From: Helochares maculicollis
Lineage: Eukaryota; Arthropoda; Insecta; Coleoptera; Hydrophilidae
Reading direction: 5' to 3'
Length of the DNA: 48,988 nucleotides
Assembly (NCBI GenBank): GCA_033557835.1
Contig: JAWQRO010000203.1
Location: forward strand, 1 to 48,988
Below the pieces are notes generated by a model, which saw nothing but the letters and a program-made list of their open reading frames with translations, did no database searches and had not been told where the DNA came from. Numbering within the stretch: the first letter of the stretch is position 1; every line of letters starts with the position of its first letter. A program made the position numbers and the translations under genes. Below, piece after piece: positions 36,993 through 47,360 of this stretch.

Positions 36993-37511
36993 CTTGGCTA
37001 AAATTTCACTTATTGAGACTATACTAAAAAAAATTCTTTTAATTTTTCATATTGCAAGTAGTTTAGTAAAAATTGTATACGTACTTACCCAAGATCAAGT
37101 TCAGATCACTTTTAACCTAATTTTTAGAAAGACAATAGAATGTTCTGTTATCTCTATGTTTTCGTACGATAAGAACAAATGTTTATGTTATCAAGCTTAT
37201 CGCGTACAAATTACGAATATTAGATTTGTGGACGTTAAATATTTGGGATTAGCTATTATTTAAATTAATGAAAACATGATTAAATAGATATCTAGGTTAC
37301 ATATATTTATATAAAACAGACACTGTAACTGATTAGTTTTCTAAAATTACCACACATATAATAATAATGCTATAACGATTTTATCTAAGGCTCACAATGA
37401 AGCTTGAATTGTAATTTGGAACAACCAAATTATGGCAACAGCAAACTCTAAATAATTTAAAAATTTGTTTGTGTTGAAGTGTTGAAGCTGAGATATCGTT
37501 TTAATTTTCAG
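36993..37511. other. intergenic region upstream of the 7TM gene
   Basis: Presumed promoter side of the 7TM gene. It holds an open plus-strand frame (36994-37263) that I do not recognise and take to be chance. No mobile element is visible. Confidence 0.4.
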
Positions 37512-37760
37512 AAGAGAAATAAGACAACAATATTAGTTCAAATTTTTATTCGCCTCGAGGGGTATCCACATAAAGTACAAAAAGGAAAGTTACAGCATTG
37601 CAAACAGTTTTTTAAAGCAATCAGGAAATGTACTTTGGACCCATCCACTGTTTTGGAGTATTATGATCCTCTTCTGAAGTGGCTTGTTGAAGAAAATAGA
37701 ACTACGAACCCACAGGGTGTATGTAGTGATGATTTGAACATTTTTCGTGATGTCTCTTGA
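37512..37760 (+). pseudogene. C-terminal fragment of a third ACE-like gene, opposite strand
   Basis: The plus strand encodes an ACE-like tail: RLEGYPHK (compare the GEYPAKP region of the 614-residue protein), then LEYYDPLLKWLVEEN and CSDDL. The last two match LEYYQPLFKWLIEEN and the terminal CSDDL of the 607-residue protein. The segment between GYPHK and the LEYY block is shortened, and the GWG landmark before CSDDL is deleted. Nothing ACE-like is found upstream. The frame overruns the family's C-terminus by eight codons. A possible acceptor (TTTTAATTTTCAG, ending 37511) precedes it, so a terminal exon cannot be excluded, but truncation favours a pseudogene. It lies opposite in strand to the two complete copies and just ahead of a mariner fragment. 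Confidence 0.8.
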
Positions 37761-37944
37761 AATATTAATGCTTGAATGTCATTTTTGAAAAATTGAAAAC
37801 TTAGCTTACTTAAAATTTGATTCCTTATAATTTCATAGATTACTAACAAAATAACTTTGAAATTAAACTAAACATTCAATGAAGGACAAATTTGTAAATG
37901 TTTTCTTCTTATCAATCTGTACTTATAGGCAGTAAAAACTTTGT

Positions 37945-38326
37945 GAAAAAAAACCAACTTGCAGAGGAAAGAATCTTTTTTCATCAAGACCATACACAGT
38001 GTCAGAAGAGAAGTTTAACCATAGCCAAAATCTATTAATTAAAGTTCGAGTTGTTGCAACATCGACCGTATTCACTAGCGACTTCCATCTGTTTCCAGAC
38101 CTAAAAAATGCAATCGTTTTAAACGGTTTTCATCAAATGATGAGGTCATAGCATGCGGTATTTTGCAGTCCTACCAGATTCTTACATCAGGGATCAAATT
38201 CATAAATTGAAAACTCCTTGCAACAAGTGTATTGATGTTAAAGGAAACTATATTGAATAATAAAATGTATTTTAAACCATTAACTTGTGTTTTTTTTATC
38301 AACCCGCATAACATTGGACAACCTAG
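37945..38326 (+). mobile_element. mariner fragment, C-terminal end with 3' terminal repeat
   Basis: The plus strand encodes a degenerate transposase tail: FFHQDHTQCQ (second aspartate block), SLTIAKIYELKFE-like, then DFHLFPDLKNAIVLNGFHQ-like (third aspartate block). Its 3' end AACATTGGACAACCTAG is followed by TA (38327-38328), matching the end at 43701. The 5' part is missing. The join to non-mariner DNA lies near 37945. Confidence 0.8.
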
Positions 38327-38328
38327 TA

Positions 38329-41300
38329 CATCTTTTCAGTGAACCTACATTACTCATCTCATCTAGTTTCACCTTTTCCCTAAGAAGCCAATGTCGAATG
38401 GTTTTTATTTGTTGGGTGGTGGATACTGTCTTTTCTATCTTTTTTCTCATTTCTCCTTTTACCGGTTGTAGAGCCTTGCCGTTAAACATGCTTATAATAT
38501 ATTTTCACTCAGGTATTTTGGGTTGCGTAAACCAGTGGCGTAAAAAGCACATTCGCTTCAACGACTCAACAATTAGCTTTCAGTAGACGGGATCTTACCT
38601 ACCTCTAAGCCCAAACCTAGTAGACTCAGTTCTTATGCCTCGACATAAGAATTAGTCTCAATTTGTCACTATGCACCTTATATCGTTCTTAACTTAAGCT
38701 TTCAACATTTTCGGTTTGTTTCTTGATGCACACTTATATCCCTGCAATTGTCCGAAGTCATGTTTAATAGCCAAAGTTCTTTTGTTAATATTATTTGAAT
38801 GGATTAAAAGCTATTGATGATACATGGAAAGCCTATTAAAGTGCTATAGATGACGCTATTCTTAAATTAAATCGGTCCCGTCAAACTGTTGGTTGATATT
38901 GCCGTCCATTAGGTCCAATAGTTCTAATAGGAACGCTTTGAAAGCGTAGGCGAAAACTTCGACAATTATTTTGTAGAATTTTGCTGCTCGTAGTTTTATT
39001 TGAACTATTCTTTAAAGAGAAACCAAAAGAACAAATTATTTCCTTCTGCTTAGAAATAAGTATGCGGATTCAACTTTTTCTCTTCCAGATGTTAGAACTC
39101 GAGTTATTTAAAAGTAAATACTTAAAAAATATATTAGAATCAATTCAAAAACATACAAATATTATTTTATTGATACATTACTATAAGTATGTTTCTTAGC
39201 TTACTTTAAGGGGTCATTTATGAATATAAGAAGCCTACCAATATTTGTAAATGGTGTTTTTGTACCTTCAAGTTCTTTTCGCCACATATTTTTATAGTTT
39301 CTTCTATACACAGTGAATGAAAAAACCTTATTCAAACTAATCGAGCTCATCTAAATTATCGCTTTTAACCGCATTGAGCAGTTTTGCAAGCCTATTGTTG
39401 CTGCATTGACCGGATTGCAGAAAACGCTCAAGTCGTAGTCGTTTGCATCAGGACTAATAGTAGACTGATGTAATATTTTCATTTTGAACCAAGATTATTT
39501 AAAGCTTAACCAAACACAATGTTGCCAGAAACCATATTTAGCTTAGCTCCATCTTATTGAAATCAAATTGTTTCACGAGGACCGGATCTTTGTGATAGTT
39601 ATTGACTAGTGAACTATATTTTGTTAAAAGTTACCTTTATATAAGATTTCTAAGCGACATTATAAATTGGTTTTGTCGTCAACTGAGCAATATCTAATAG
39701 TATAAGCAGGTTCAAAGGTCAAATGCCAATTTCCCATTTTTAGAATTATCTCAACGTGGATATTGCGCCAGCATCAGTGTTGAGTTGAATCGCTTACTTT
39801 TCTAGGCCATGTAATATTTATTTTTAATAAAATAGGTAATTTGTAGGTAAATTTGGATTCCTGGATTCTGCAAACAAAATTTCCGGTGTTAATGTTGCCA
39901 AACATTATTGAAGAATTTTAATTTTATGGGCTTCTATATGCAAACGATTATTTGCAATTTAGTGTCGCTTAAGTATCCTTGATTTCAACTTCAACTTTAA
40001 GTTTTAAAAGACTACAAAACTTCCATTTGTAATCAAAACCTTCAACAGTTACTTTATTATTTTTTTGTCATTTTAATATGTTTTACATTAATTAAAACTT
40101 GTACAATATGTCTTTTTCTGCCTCGACGTGCCTCGTCCAGGTAGTTTAAGTAGATTTTGCATAGAATATTTTAATAAACGCTGCACTGAACCGATTTTCA
40201 ATCCATTTACTTGCACTTACCAAATCTATTACAGAACCAATAAAAAAATACATAACTACTTTTTATACATAACAACTCGAATGTCCATACCGTGATCAAT
40301 TTAAAATTATACAATTTAATGCTATTGTCTTTGTTGCATTCACTTTCAAACTTAATTTTGTTTATTACTTCCTTAGATGTTGTATTGGTTTATTCTTCGC
40401 CATTTCCATAATGAGGAGTAATTGTGGCAATAATGTACTATTTTAAACTTAAATGTGGCATAAAAAAAATTTCAATCAATATTAAAAAGAAAAACGTAGA
40501 CAAATCATATTAGACTAAAAAGTTATCGTTTTAAAATTCGTTAGCTGTTACAACTCAACAACTTAATATTAAAAAAAATTTTTTTTTAAAGTATTTTAAA
40601 AACCCAATTTTATCGGTATTAAGGCTCCTAATTTGATTACTTTTTAGTTAAATCAGTTCTGCAACTGTATTTTTAAAGATAAATTAGCTTTGATAAAATA
40701 TTTTCGAGCGGAAGGAAGTCGCCATAAATTGGATCAAACTTCTCCTTCTTTGCCTGTATTAAAAAAGGGTCGGATCAAAGTCTGAAATTATTTCATCCTG
40801 AAATCAGGTGGACTCTATTGATTGCGAATTCCTAATTAACTTAAAGATTATGCGAAAGGGATGCGGCTGGTGGATTGGGGGCGGTTTACTTTAAGGGATA
40901 TTTTGCTGCTCCTTTCATTAAATTTTTAAATGGAGAATATTTAAGTAACTCGTGGCCTACGAACGTCGGCCCCCGAGGTCCCCGCTTGCAGCTTTTCATA
41001 AACACTTGCGGAGTAGTTTCTAAAAGTCGTATAAGCTTGTAAGAGGAAATTGCAGCAGATGTGGCTGGGGCCTTGTGTTTTCTGCTGCTGCCGGGTTTAT
41101 AAAGGGATAGTCAAGTTTGGAACTGCAACAATTTGAAAGCACTTGCTACTATGGTATTAGATTAGGATAGTAGTGTGTTGAAAGCGGGTTTTGTTAGTGG
41201 TCTTTTGCTTTTACTGTTTTATTAACATGCAAGCTTTCGGGTGAGGAAATTCGGTTGGCCAAAATTTAATCCCCTAGTAGATTTGGGTAAAAATTAAACT

Positions 41301-42962
41301 TTAACCATTTTACAGGGTAAATTATTAAATTCTTATATATGAGCACGAATTTGTTCGTTTAAAGTACACCTAATTCAAAATATAATGTTTTGGAAATATT
41401 CATAACATTAATCTGAAAAATGTATATTCTATTTCAGAGTTTTCGAAACTGAAATCCAACTTTCAGGAAACATATTTTTAGAAGACACTTTTGAAGACCT
41501 TTTTATGAAGCATTGTTTTTATGATTTATGCCACCCATAAAAAATTATGAGCTGGACAGTCTAAAATGCCGCAGATTATTTTCCAAAACTTAAAAGTATT
41601 TTTCTGTTTTTGAAAATTAAGTAAATTAAACGATAATAAGTGCACTTAACTGAAAAGTTTTTTCTTCGAAAATTAGTGAGTACATTTTTCTTCAAAGGTA
41701 ATAAAAGGCGTGAAAGACATTTTATTTATGGCGCATGACATTGTGGCTTTATAGAAATGTCGATGGTTAAAATAAAGCAAACATTCATAGCACATACACA
41801 GCACATACCTGTATTGCAATAATCTCGAGGATTTAAACAATCGCCGCGTTTTCATATATTCAAAATTTAATATGACTATTTTTGACTTCTGCAAGTTTGC
41901 ATGTTTAATTAGAACGTTCAACCTAGAATGAAAAAATTTTTGAAAGTTATTGCAGCAATATTTACATCAACCTTTTAAACAAGTTGCAACCCTGAAAGCG
42001 GTTAGCCGTCAAAATCTGTCAATTATAAATTTATAAAAATGGTTTTGATGGAAAAACCAGTATTTTTAAATTTTGAAATATTTAAATTAATACAGAATGA
42101 ATCAAATATGCTATGGGTCTGGAAGTTGGTACGTTTTTTTTTGCATCGTCAATTAGCTTAGGACTAAATTTCAATCTTTGTTCTTAATTTTAAATTTTTT
42201 AATCTTCTGAGACTTTTTTCATCGTGTATTAAATAAATGACTTGTAGGTAACATTCTTAAGTGAGGTTCAATAATACTAATATTCACAAAGAGATTTTTT
42301 TATAAAATTTATTTCATACTTGAAGAAATTATTTTCATTATTTTTTTTTATAATATTGTTTTGTCTACATATTTCAGGTTTGCTATATATTTTTAACATA
42401 TTTTCTTAATACTGCTAGAAAAGAGTAGCAATATACAGTCTGTAGAATGCTTTTTTAATCTTGAACTTTTCTCAATTAAATATTGGTGAAGATAATACAA
42501 ATTGTTAATAACATTTACTTTATACAAAAATACAAAAAATGTAGTTTCCAAAATTACAGTAGATATTTTTCGTTAAGAAAAAATAATAAAATCACAAGGG
42601 TTGACAAAAAATATTCCTATTACCCTCTTTTAATTATAATGAAAAATTTAAGATATTTTCATATAGCATAAGAACATAAACATAAATTCAGGTTTTATAC
42701 ATACGTCGACAATTCAGTTAAGATTGTCAATGCAGTTATAATTTAAAATATTAGATAATGCCCAACATATTGTTCTATTTAAAATGACAATGACAAGAAC
42801 TATATTTTGCGTTTGCGCCCATTAAGTGGTATAAATGTTATTGTTTGTAAACTTCAATGATGATTTTATTAAAGTTTTTACAAGTAACCAATGCGTACGG
42901 ATGTTTTTTTCACTATTTTTTTCTACAAGTTGCTTAAAAAATTACAATAATATTCAGAATTT
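38329..42962. other. intergenic AT-rich region
   Basis: No gene is recognised. Open frames at 38287-38586, 38981-39199 and 41673-41921 lack similarity to any family I know. A GC-richer patch occurs at about 40860-41110. Confidence 0.55.
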
Positions 42963-43701
42963 ATGCATCAAAAAACTAATGCTACCACCTTCTTGACCGA
43001 TTCCTGGACACGAGTTTGTTTCAGAACCGAAGAACCAGGCTCACACCACTTTTTAGTCTCTTGTTTGTATTCAAGATCATAGTGATAGACCCAAGTCTTA
43101 TCCATAGTAATGAATGGACGTACCAAAGCCAGTTTATTCTTTCAAAAACGCTCCAAATCTTGCTGGATAAATTGCATTCGATTGTGTTTTTGTTCAATTG
43201 TTTGCAAATGTGACACCCAATGTACACAAAGCTTTCTGAAACCCAATACGTTAGTCAAAATATAGCTTGCACTAAAGCTCTTTTAAGCACTTTACGCCTT
43301 TCCACTAGGATATCCTGCATTTTTCTGGTGTTATTGCTGTTTTTAGATGTCCTTGACGAGGAACGTATTTAAGGCTTTTACGATCACGTTTGAACTCAGC
43401 ATCCCATCTTTCTACTGTACTAGTTAAAGGCGAAGTGTCCTTTCTCACTTTCAACATTCGTTCATAGATTTACTTTGCTTTTAAAGTTTCCAAAAACAAA
43501 AATGTAATCACTGCGCGACCCTTTTCTATTGTAAAAAAATACAGTGATACGTCGATGATAAATGTCTTCCAAACAAAAAATGAATTGGCAGATTGAAATG
43601 AAACTTAACATATGCTCATATGAAGAGTGTACAAACATAAAAATTTTAGACTAGCAGCAACGCCTTTTTTATCGAACCGCAAAACTTATTGGACAACCTA
43701 G
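42963..43701 (-). mobile_element. mariner relic, 5' terminal repeat and N-terminal two thirds
   Basis: Read on the minus strand, the element starts at 43701 with CTAGGTTGTCCAATAAGTTT, flanked by TA. It carries the helix-turn-helix and linker region (FKRDRKSLKYVPRQG-like), FRKLCVHWVSH and a damaged first aspartate block (MDKTWVYHYDLE, with E changed to K). It breaks off near the phrase shared with the other copies (VQESVKKV). Stops and frameshifts abolish function, and the 3' third is absent. It belongs to the same subfamily as the copy at 24750. Confidence 0.85.
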
Positions 43702-45435
43702 TAGGTGCAATGAGCAAAAAGATATTTCAATTTATTTAAGTGTTTTGATATATTTATTGACATTATTATAAATAATTTGGTTGACAGTTGTGGTCAAACA
43801 TACTAGGAAGTGCCTTGGCTGGAATGAGAGAAATTTTCTTTTATAATACAAAAGGATTTCGAGTCAGAAATTTAGAAAATTGTTGTTGTTAGAGGATAAA
43901 TAAAGCATATGCTTAGTTTAAAACCTGCATCAAAAATGCAAATCAACAATATCTGTACACAAAAATAGAATTTAAAACTTTCTTTGAGATCTGCTTACAT
44001 TTCTACTTCGCAATTATCACAATGTACTAATCTGGATATATAATATATGTGATAGTATTGGTTGTAGTCATGTCGTAGTTTTAACCAAGACAATATAATA
44101 ATATTATATATAAATATAATAAAATAGTTGAAAATTCGATTTGATATATATCATCGATCAATTGTAATAGTTATTTAAAATTACGTAAATTTTAAAAATT
44201 ATGCAAGCGAATCATTAACAAATAGCTAGTTATAAATGTTACATTAATTACATCTAATAAAATATTTTTCTTTTTGCGTAGCCTGCGACAGACAAATAAT
44301 CGTATCACAGATTTGCATGAAATATGTGAGAGATGTTGAGTTGAGTTTAGAAATTAGTAAACATTTATAGCAAAATCAAATTATAAGCAATTAAAATACT
44401 GACACGCTCTGTGAGAAAATTGAAGTAAAATGTTTATTGATTTGTATGTGTATAGCAATTTATATTTATATAGTTTAGCTACATATTTTATTAAAAAAAA
44501 CTAAAATATAGAAAAAAAGCATTTTGTTTTGATTCTATACGCATATGATAGTCGGTGATTTCAACCAATCTATTCCTTTGAATAATTTATTAAGTATATG
44601 GGACGCGCTTGAAACCGCAAAGCTGTTCTTAATACCGTCACGACGCAAGGCGTTCATTCACGGCGCAACGCTGTGTCATATAGCACTTGCAGTGTTTCCT
44701 CTAACCTCACCACTCTCATCGCTTAAGCAAAACCACATCTTTCCACGCATAATATAAACTTACCTTTGGTTTGTAAATTTTAAGGATAATGCATTGTTAC
44801 ATAAATAAAATGCATTACATAAAATTACCAATACATCTTAATGTAATTCAAATCAATTGAAGAGATATACATTTAAATACGAGTTTATTGTATTATTGTT
44901 TGTTTTATTAAATATAATGTGAACATATTAAATTAAGAATGTGATTCTACATAGATTGGCACTCACACCTTTTAATTATTACATTTACTGCTTTATAAAA
45001 CTTTAGTTAATGACATTTAGTCATAGAAGGACCGAGAAGAAGTGATGCACACAAATGTTTTGCAAAAATTTAAAGATATAGAATCAATTTTTGTAGCAAC
45101 CAAATATAATTAAATAGAATAGTAATTTCGAAGAAATATTAATAATGTTAGTAATGTACACTTAGCAGGACTGTTGTTTTTTAACCCTAATATTATTCTT
45201 TTTTAAATTGAAAACTGTAAATATATAGAATTTATTGCTCATCAGCATTTTAGGTAATAATATACTTTAATTTTAAAACGCATTTAAGAATGCTTTGGAA
45301 ATTAAAATAAAAACAGTTTAGTTCAAGAATTGAGCCATGGTTTAGATGAGGTAGGTGATTGATCCAGTGCATTTTCTGTTATATCAAAATAATCATAGAA
45401 TAAAATAATTCAAGGACTAAAACCGAAGAGGCAAT
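43702..45435. other. intergenic AT-rich region
   Basis: No supported gene. A 70-codon frame at 44545-44757 starts with IVGDFNQ, faintly like retroelement endonucleases, but nothing around it supports this. Confidence 0.55.
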
Positions 45436-45441
45436 TTTATT
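45436..45441 (-). terminator. AATAAA polyadenylation signal of second ACE-like gene
   Basis: AATAAA on the minus strand lies five bases past the stop codon of the 614-residue gene. It would give a very short 3' UTR; other A-rich hexamers further on are alternatives. Confidence 0.4.
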
Positions 45442-45446
45442 TGAAT

Positions 45447-47291
45447 CTAAATTAACGTTTTTACATCCACGCTCGGCCTAGTGCGCCTGCAACCCCGTTT
45501 CGGTTTACCCCAGCCCAAAGCTTCCCCGTTCTTTCTGTTTTCTTTTTCAAGCCAATCGGTAAGAGGCTGGTAATACTCCAACAGAGGTCCAGCGTCTAGT
45601 TCCGACTTCCCTGTAGTCAACTCCAAAATGTATAGCCAACTCTTTAATCGGCCAGGCTTCAAACCTTCCTTCAATTCATTCCCTAATTCTGTTTTACCAT
45701 ACAAGCAGCATTCGTGCAATGGTTTTGCAGGGTATTCTCCAGTTTTGGTACAGAAAACTTTATGAATTTGGTAAGCTGCAATAGTTCCAAAAAACTTATC
45801 TATCGTCGTTTGTCCTACCATAACTTTGTAATAAGTGCCTATGTCAAAATCTTCTTCGGTTCGAGTCACAGGAGGTTCTAAACCTAAATTCATATGTACC
45901 ATATCCCACCATATGCAGTTATAAGCTTGCTTATCTATAATTTCAGTCACAACAAGAAACCTCCACATCATTATATTATAAATAAGTGGCAATGTAGGAA
46001 TAAACTTCAAAGAATCATAAAATAATTTGTTGAAGCTGTCTTCTTGCGTAAAATTTCTATCAATTTTAAGTACTTCAGTGATATAATGAATAGTATTAGT
46101 TGAAAGTGTTAGCAGATTTCCTAGTAAAAAGCTTGTTGCTGGAATTATTGCTCTTTTATAAATAAATGGTTCTTCGTTACATTGCATCCAAGTTTGGATA
46201 AGAGACAATTTAAAAAAAGCTGTAGGAAATGCTCTCAAGTCATTTGGAGACTCACAGTCAATAATACGATATGTGTTTTCATCATGAAAACCAAAAACAG
46301 TTGGAGTGCAAAGACACTCACGATCGTTAGGCTTTTCAAATATTGCAGTACTCCAAACGTCATCAGGAACTCGGCTTAAATTTATAGAAGCGAAGAAATC
46401 ATCTACATATCTATACACCTCTCCGCGGGTACATTTAAAATTTTGCTGCAAAACCTTTGGTAATTCTTTATAAGGTAAAATTGAATCGCTCATACATTCC
46501 CATGTCTCCGCATTTATCTCTCTTATAAGATGTATAGGAATCAATGCATTTTCATCTATTAGATCGCTGTAAAGTTTCCTCAATTCAAAGCGGACATATG
46601 CATGCATCTGTATATACAATGGCCTAATTTGATCCCACAGATGTTTTGAAACATCTACGTAACTAGGAAATTCAAAATTTAATTTACAACTGTCAGCGAC
46701 GTCCGTAAATCCATTTAATCTACTAGCCTCATTTTTTAAATCAATTAATGTAGGATAGTATTCCTTGAAGAGCCTTCCAACTTTGTTCCTCCACTGAATC
46801 CAAATATGTGCCAGCTCATTTGGATCGTCAACTCTTGACAAGAATTGATTCAAGTCAGTATGGGTCAAAGGCTTGCCACCATGGAAATCAGGAATGGTCA
46901 CTGTAGCGTAATACTTCTCCATGGTTCTGTAGATCTGCATCATTTCTCTACATTTCTCAGAAGACAAAATATGCTGCTTTATATTCTTCAGCAACAAAAA
47001 TTGTCTAAGAAGAAGTGGGTCGCTAAAGGTATCCCATTTAAATTTAAACAGTTTAGTGCAATCTTCTTTTTCCTTTGTAAAAATGTCCACTTCTGTATTT
47101 ATGAAATGATCTAAACTAGCTTCGGAGACGTTGGATCTGAATGCCCACCTAGCCTTTTCACGAGTGCTCTTAAATTGAAGCGATCTATGACTGAGGTATT
47201 TAACAAACTGTTTGGCGCAATCTTCTTCAGAACAAGCTGCGATATTGAAAAGTGCCAACTGCATGAATATAAAAACTGGAAGGTTCTTCAT
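45447..47291 (-). CDS. secreted catalytically inactive ACE-like protein, second copy (family M2 pseudoenzyme)
   Basis: Single-exon frame of 614 residues, a paralog of the gene at 31412-33235. The signal peptide is about 1-20, and the mature start SEEDCAKQF mirrors SEEECAKDF. Shared landmarks are KARWAFRSNVSEASL, LWDQIRPLYIQMHAYVRFEL (219-238), IPIHLIREI, EPFIYK, LGLEPPV and LEYYQPLTDWLEKEN. The HELGH zinc site is FKLSL at 360-364, so both histidines and the glutamate are gone. The third ligand is Phe388. This copy has lost even the one histidine retained by its paralog. Cys514 and Cys528/529 fit the conserved C-terminal disulfide. Sequons sit at 54, 304 and 413. A basic extension (RGCRRTRPSVDVKTLI) follows the usual GWG end and is absent from the paralog. 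The start context CAAA before ATG is good for flies. It is expected to be secreted without peptidase activity; its function is unknown. Confidence 0.93.
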   Translation of the reverse strand: MKNLPVFIFMQLALFNIAACSEEDCAKQFVKYLSHRSLQFKSTREKARWAFRSNVSEASLDHFINTEVDIFTKEKEDCTKLFKFKWDTFSDPLLLRQFLLLKNIKQHILSSEKCREMMQIYRTMEKYYATVTIPDFHGGKPLTHTDLNQFLSRVDDPNELAHIWIQWRNKVGRLFKEYYPTLIDLKNEASRLNGFTDVADSCKLNFEFPSYVDVSKHLWDQIRPLYIQMHAYVRFELRKLYSDLIDENALIPIHLIREINAETWECMSDSILPYKELPKVLQQNFKCTRGEVYRYVDDFFASINLSRVPDDVWSTAIFEKPNDRECLCTPTVFGFHDENTYRIIDCESPNDLRAFPTAFFKLSLIQTWMQCNEEPFIYKRAIIPATSFLLGNLLTLSTNTIHYITEVLKIDRNFTQEDSFNKLFYDSLKFIPTLPLIYNIMMWRFLVVTEIIDKQAYNCIWWDMVHMNLGLEPPVTRTEEDFDIGTYYKVMVGQTTIDKFFGTIAAYQIHKVFCTKTGEYPAKPLHECCLYGKTELGNELKEGLKPGRLKSWLYILELTTGKSELDAGPLLEYYQPLTDWLEKENRKNGEALGWGKPKRGCRRTRPSVDVKTLI

Positions 47292-47342
47292 TTTGCTTTA
47301 AATTTGGGGAAGAATTACATTAAAAGTCAAACGATGCTAACG

Positions 47343-47360
47343 AAAATTTTGATGTTTATA
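47343..47360 (-). promoter_or_regulatory. TATAAA plus conserved block upstream of second ACE-like gene
   Basis: On the minus strand, TATAAA (47355-47360) runs straight into ACATCAAAATTTT (47343-47355), the 13-mer also found upstream of the paralog. The start codon is about 52 bases further on. The spacing allows a short 5' UTR. The paralog has ATTGAC in place of ATAAAC, so TATA may not be the conserved part. Confidence 0.4.

Noticed and set aside
44545..44757. 70-codon frame beginning MIVGDFNQ, like a retroelement endonuclease
   Set aside because: Only the GDFN word matches; no other endonuclease or reverse transcriptase block nearby on either strand.
46845..47114. 89-codon plus-strand frame and others overlapping the ACE-like genes
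   Set aside because: Antisense shadows of the long minus-strand coding frames.
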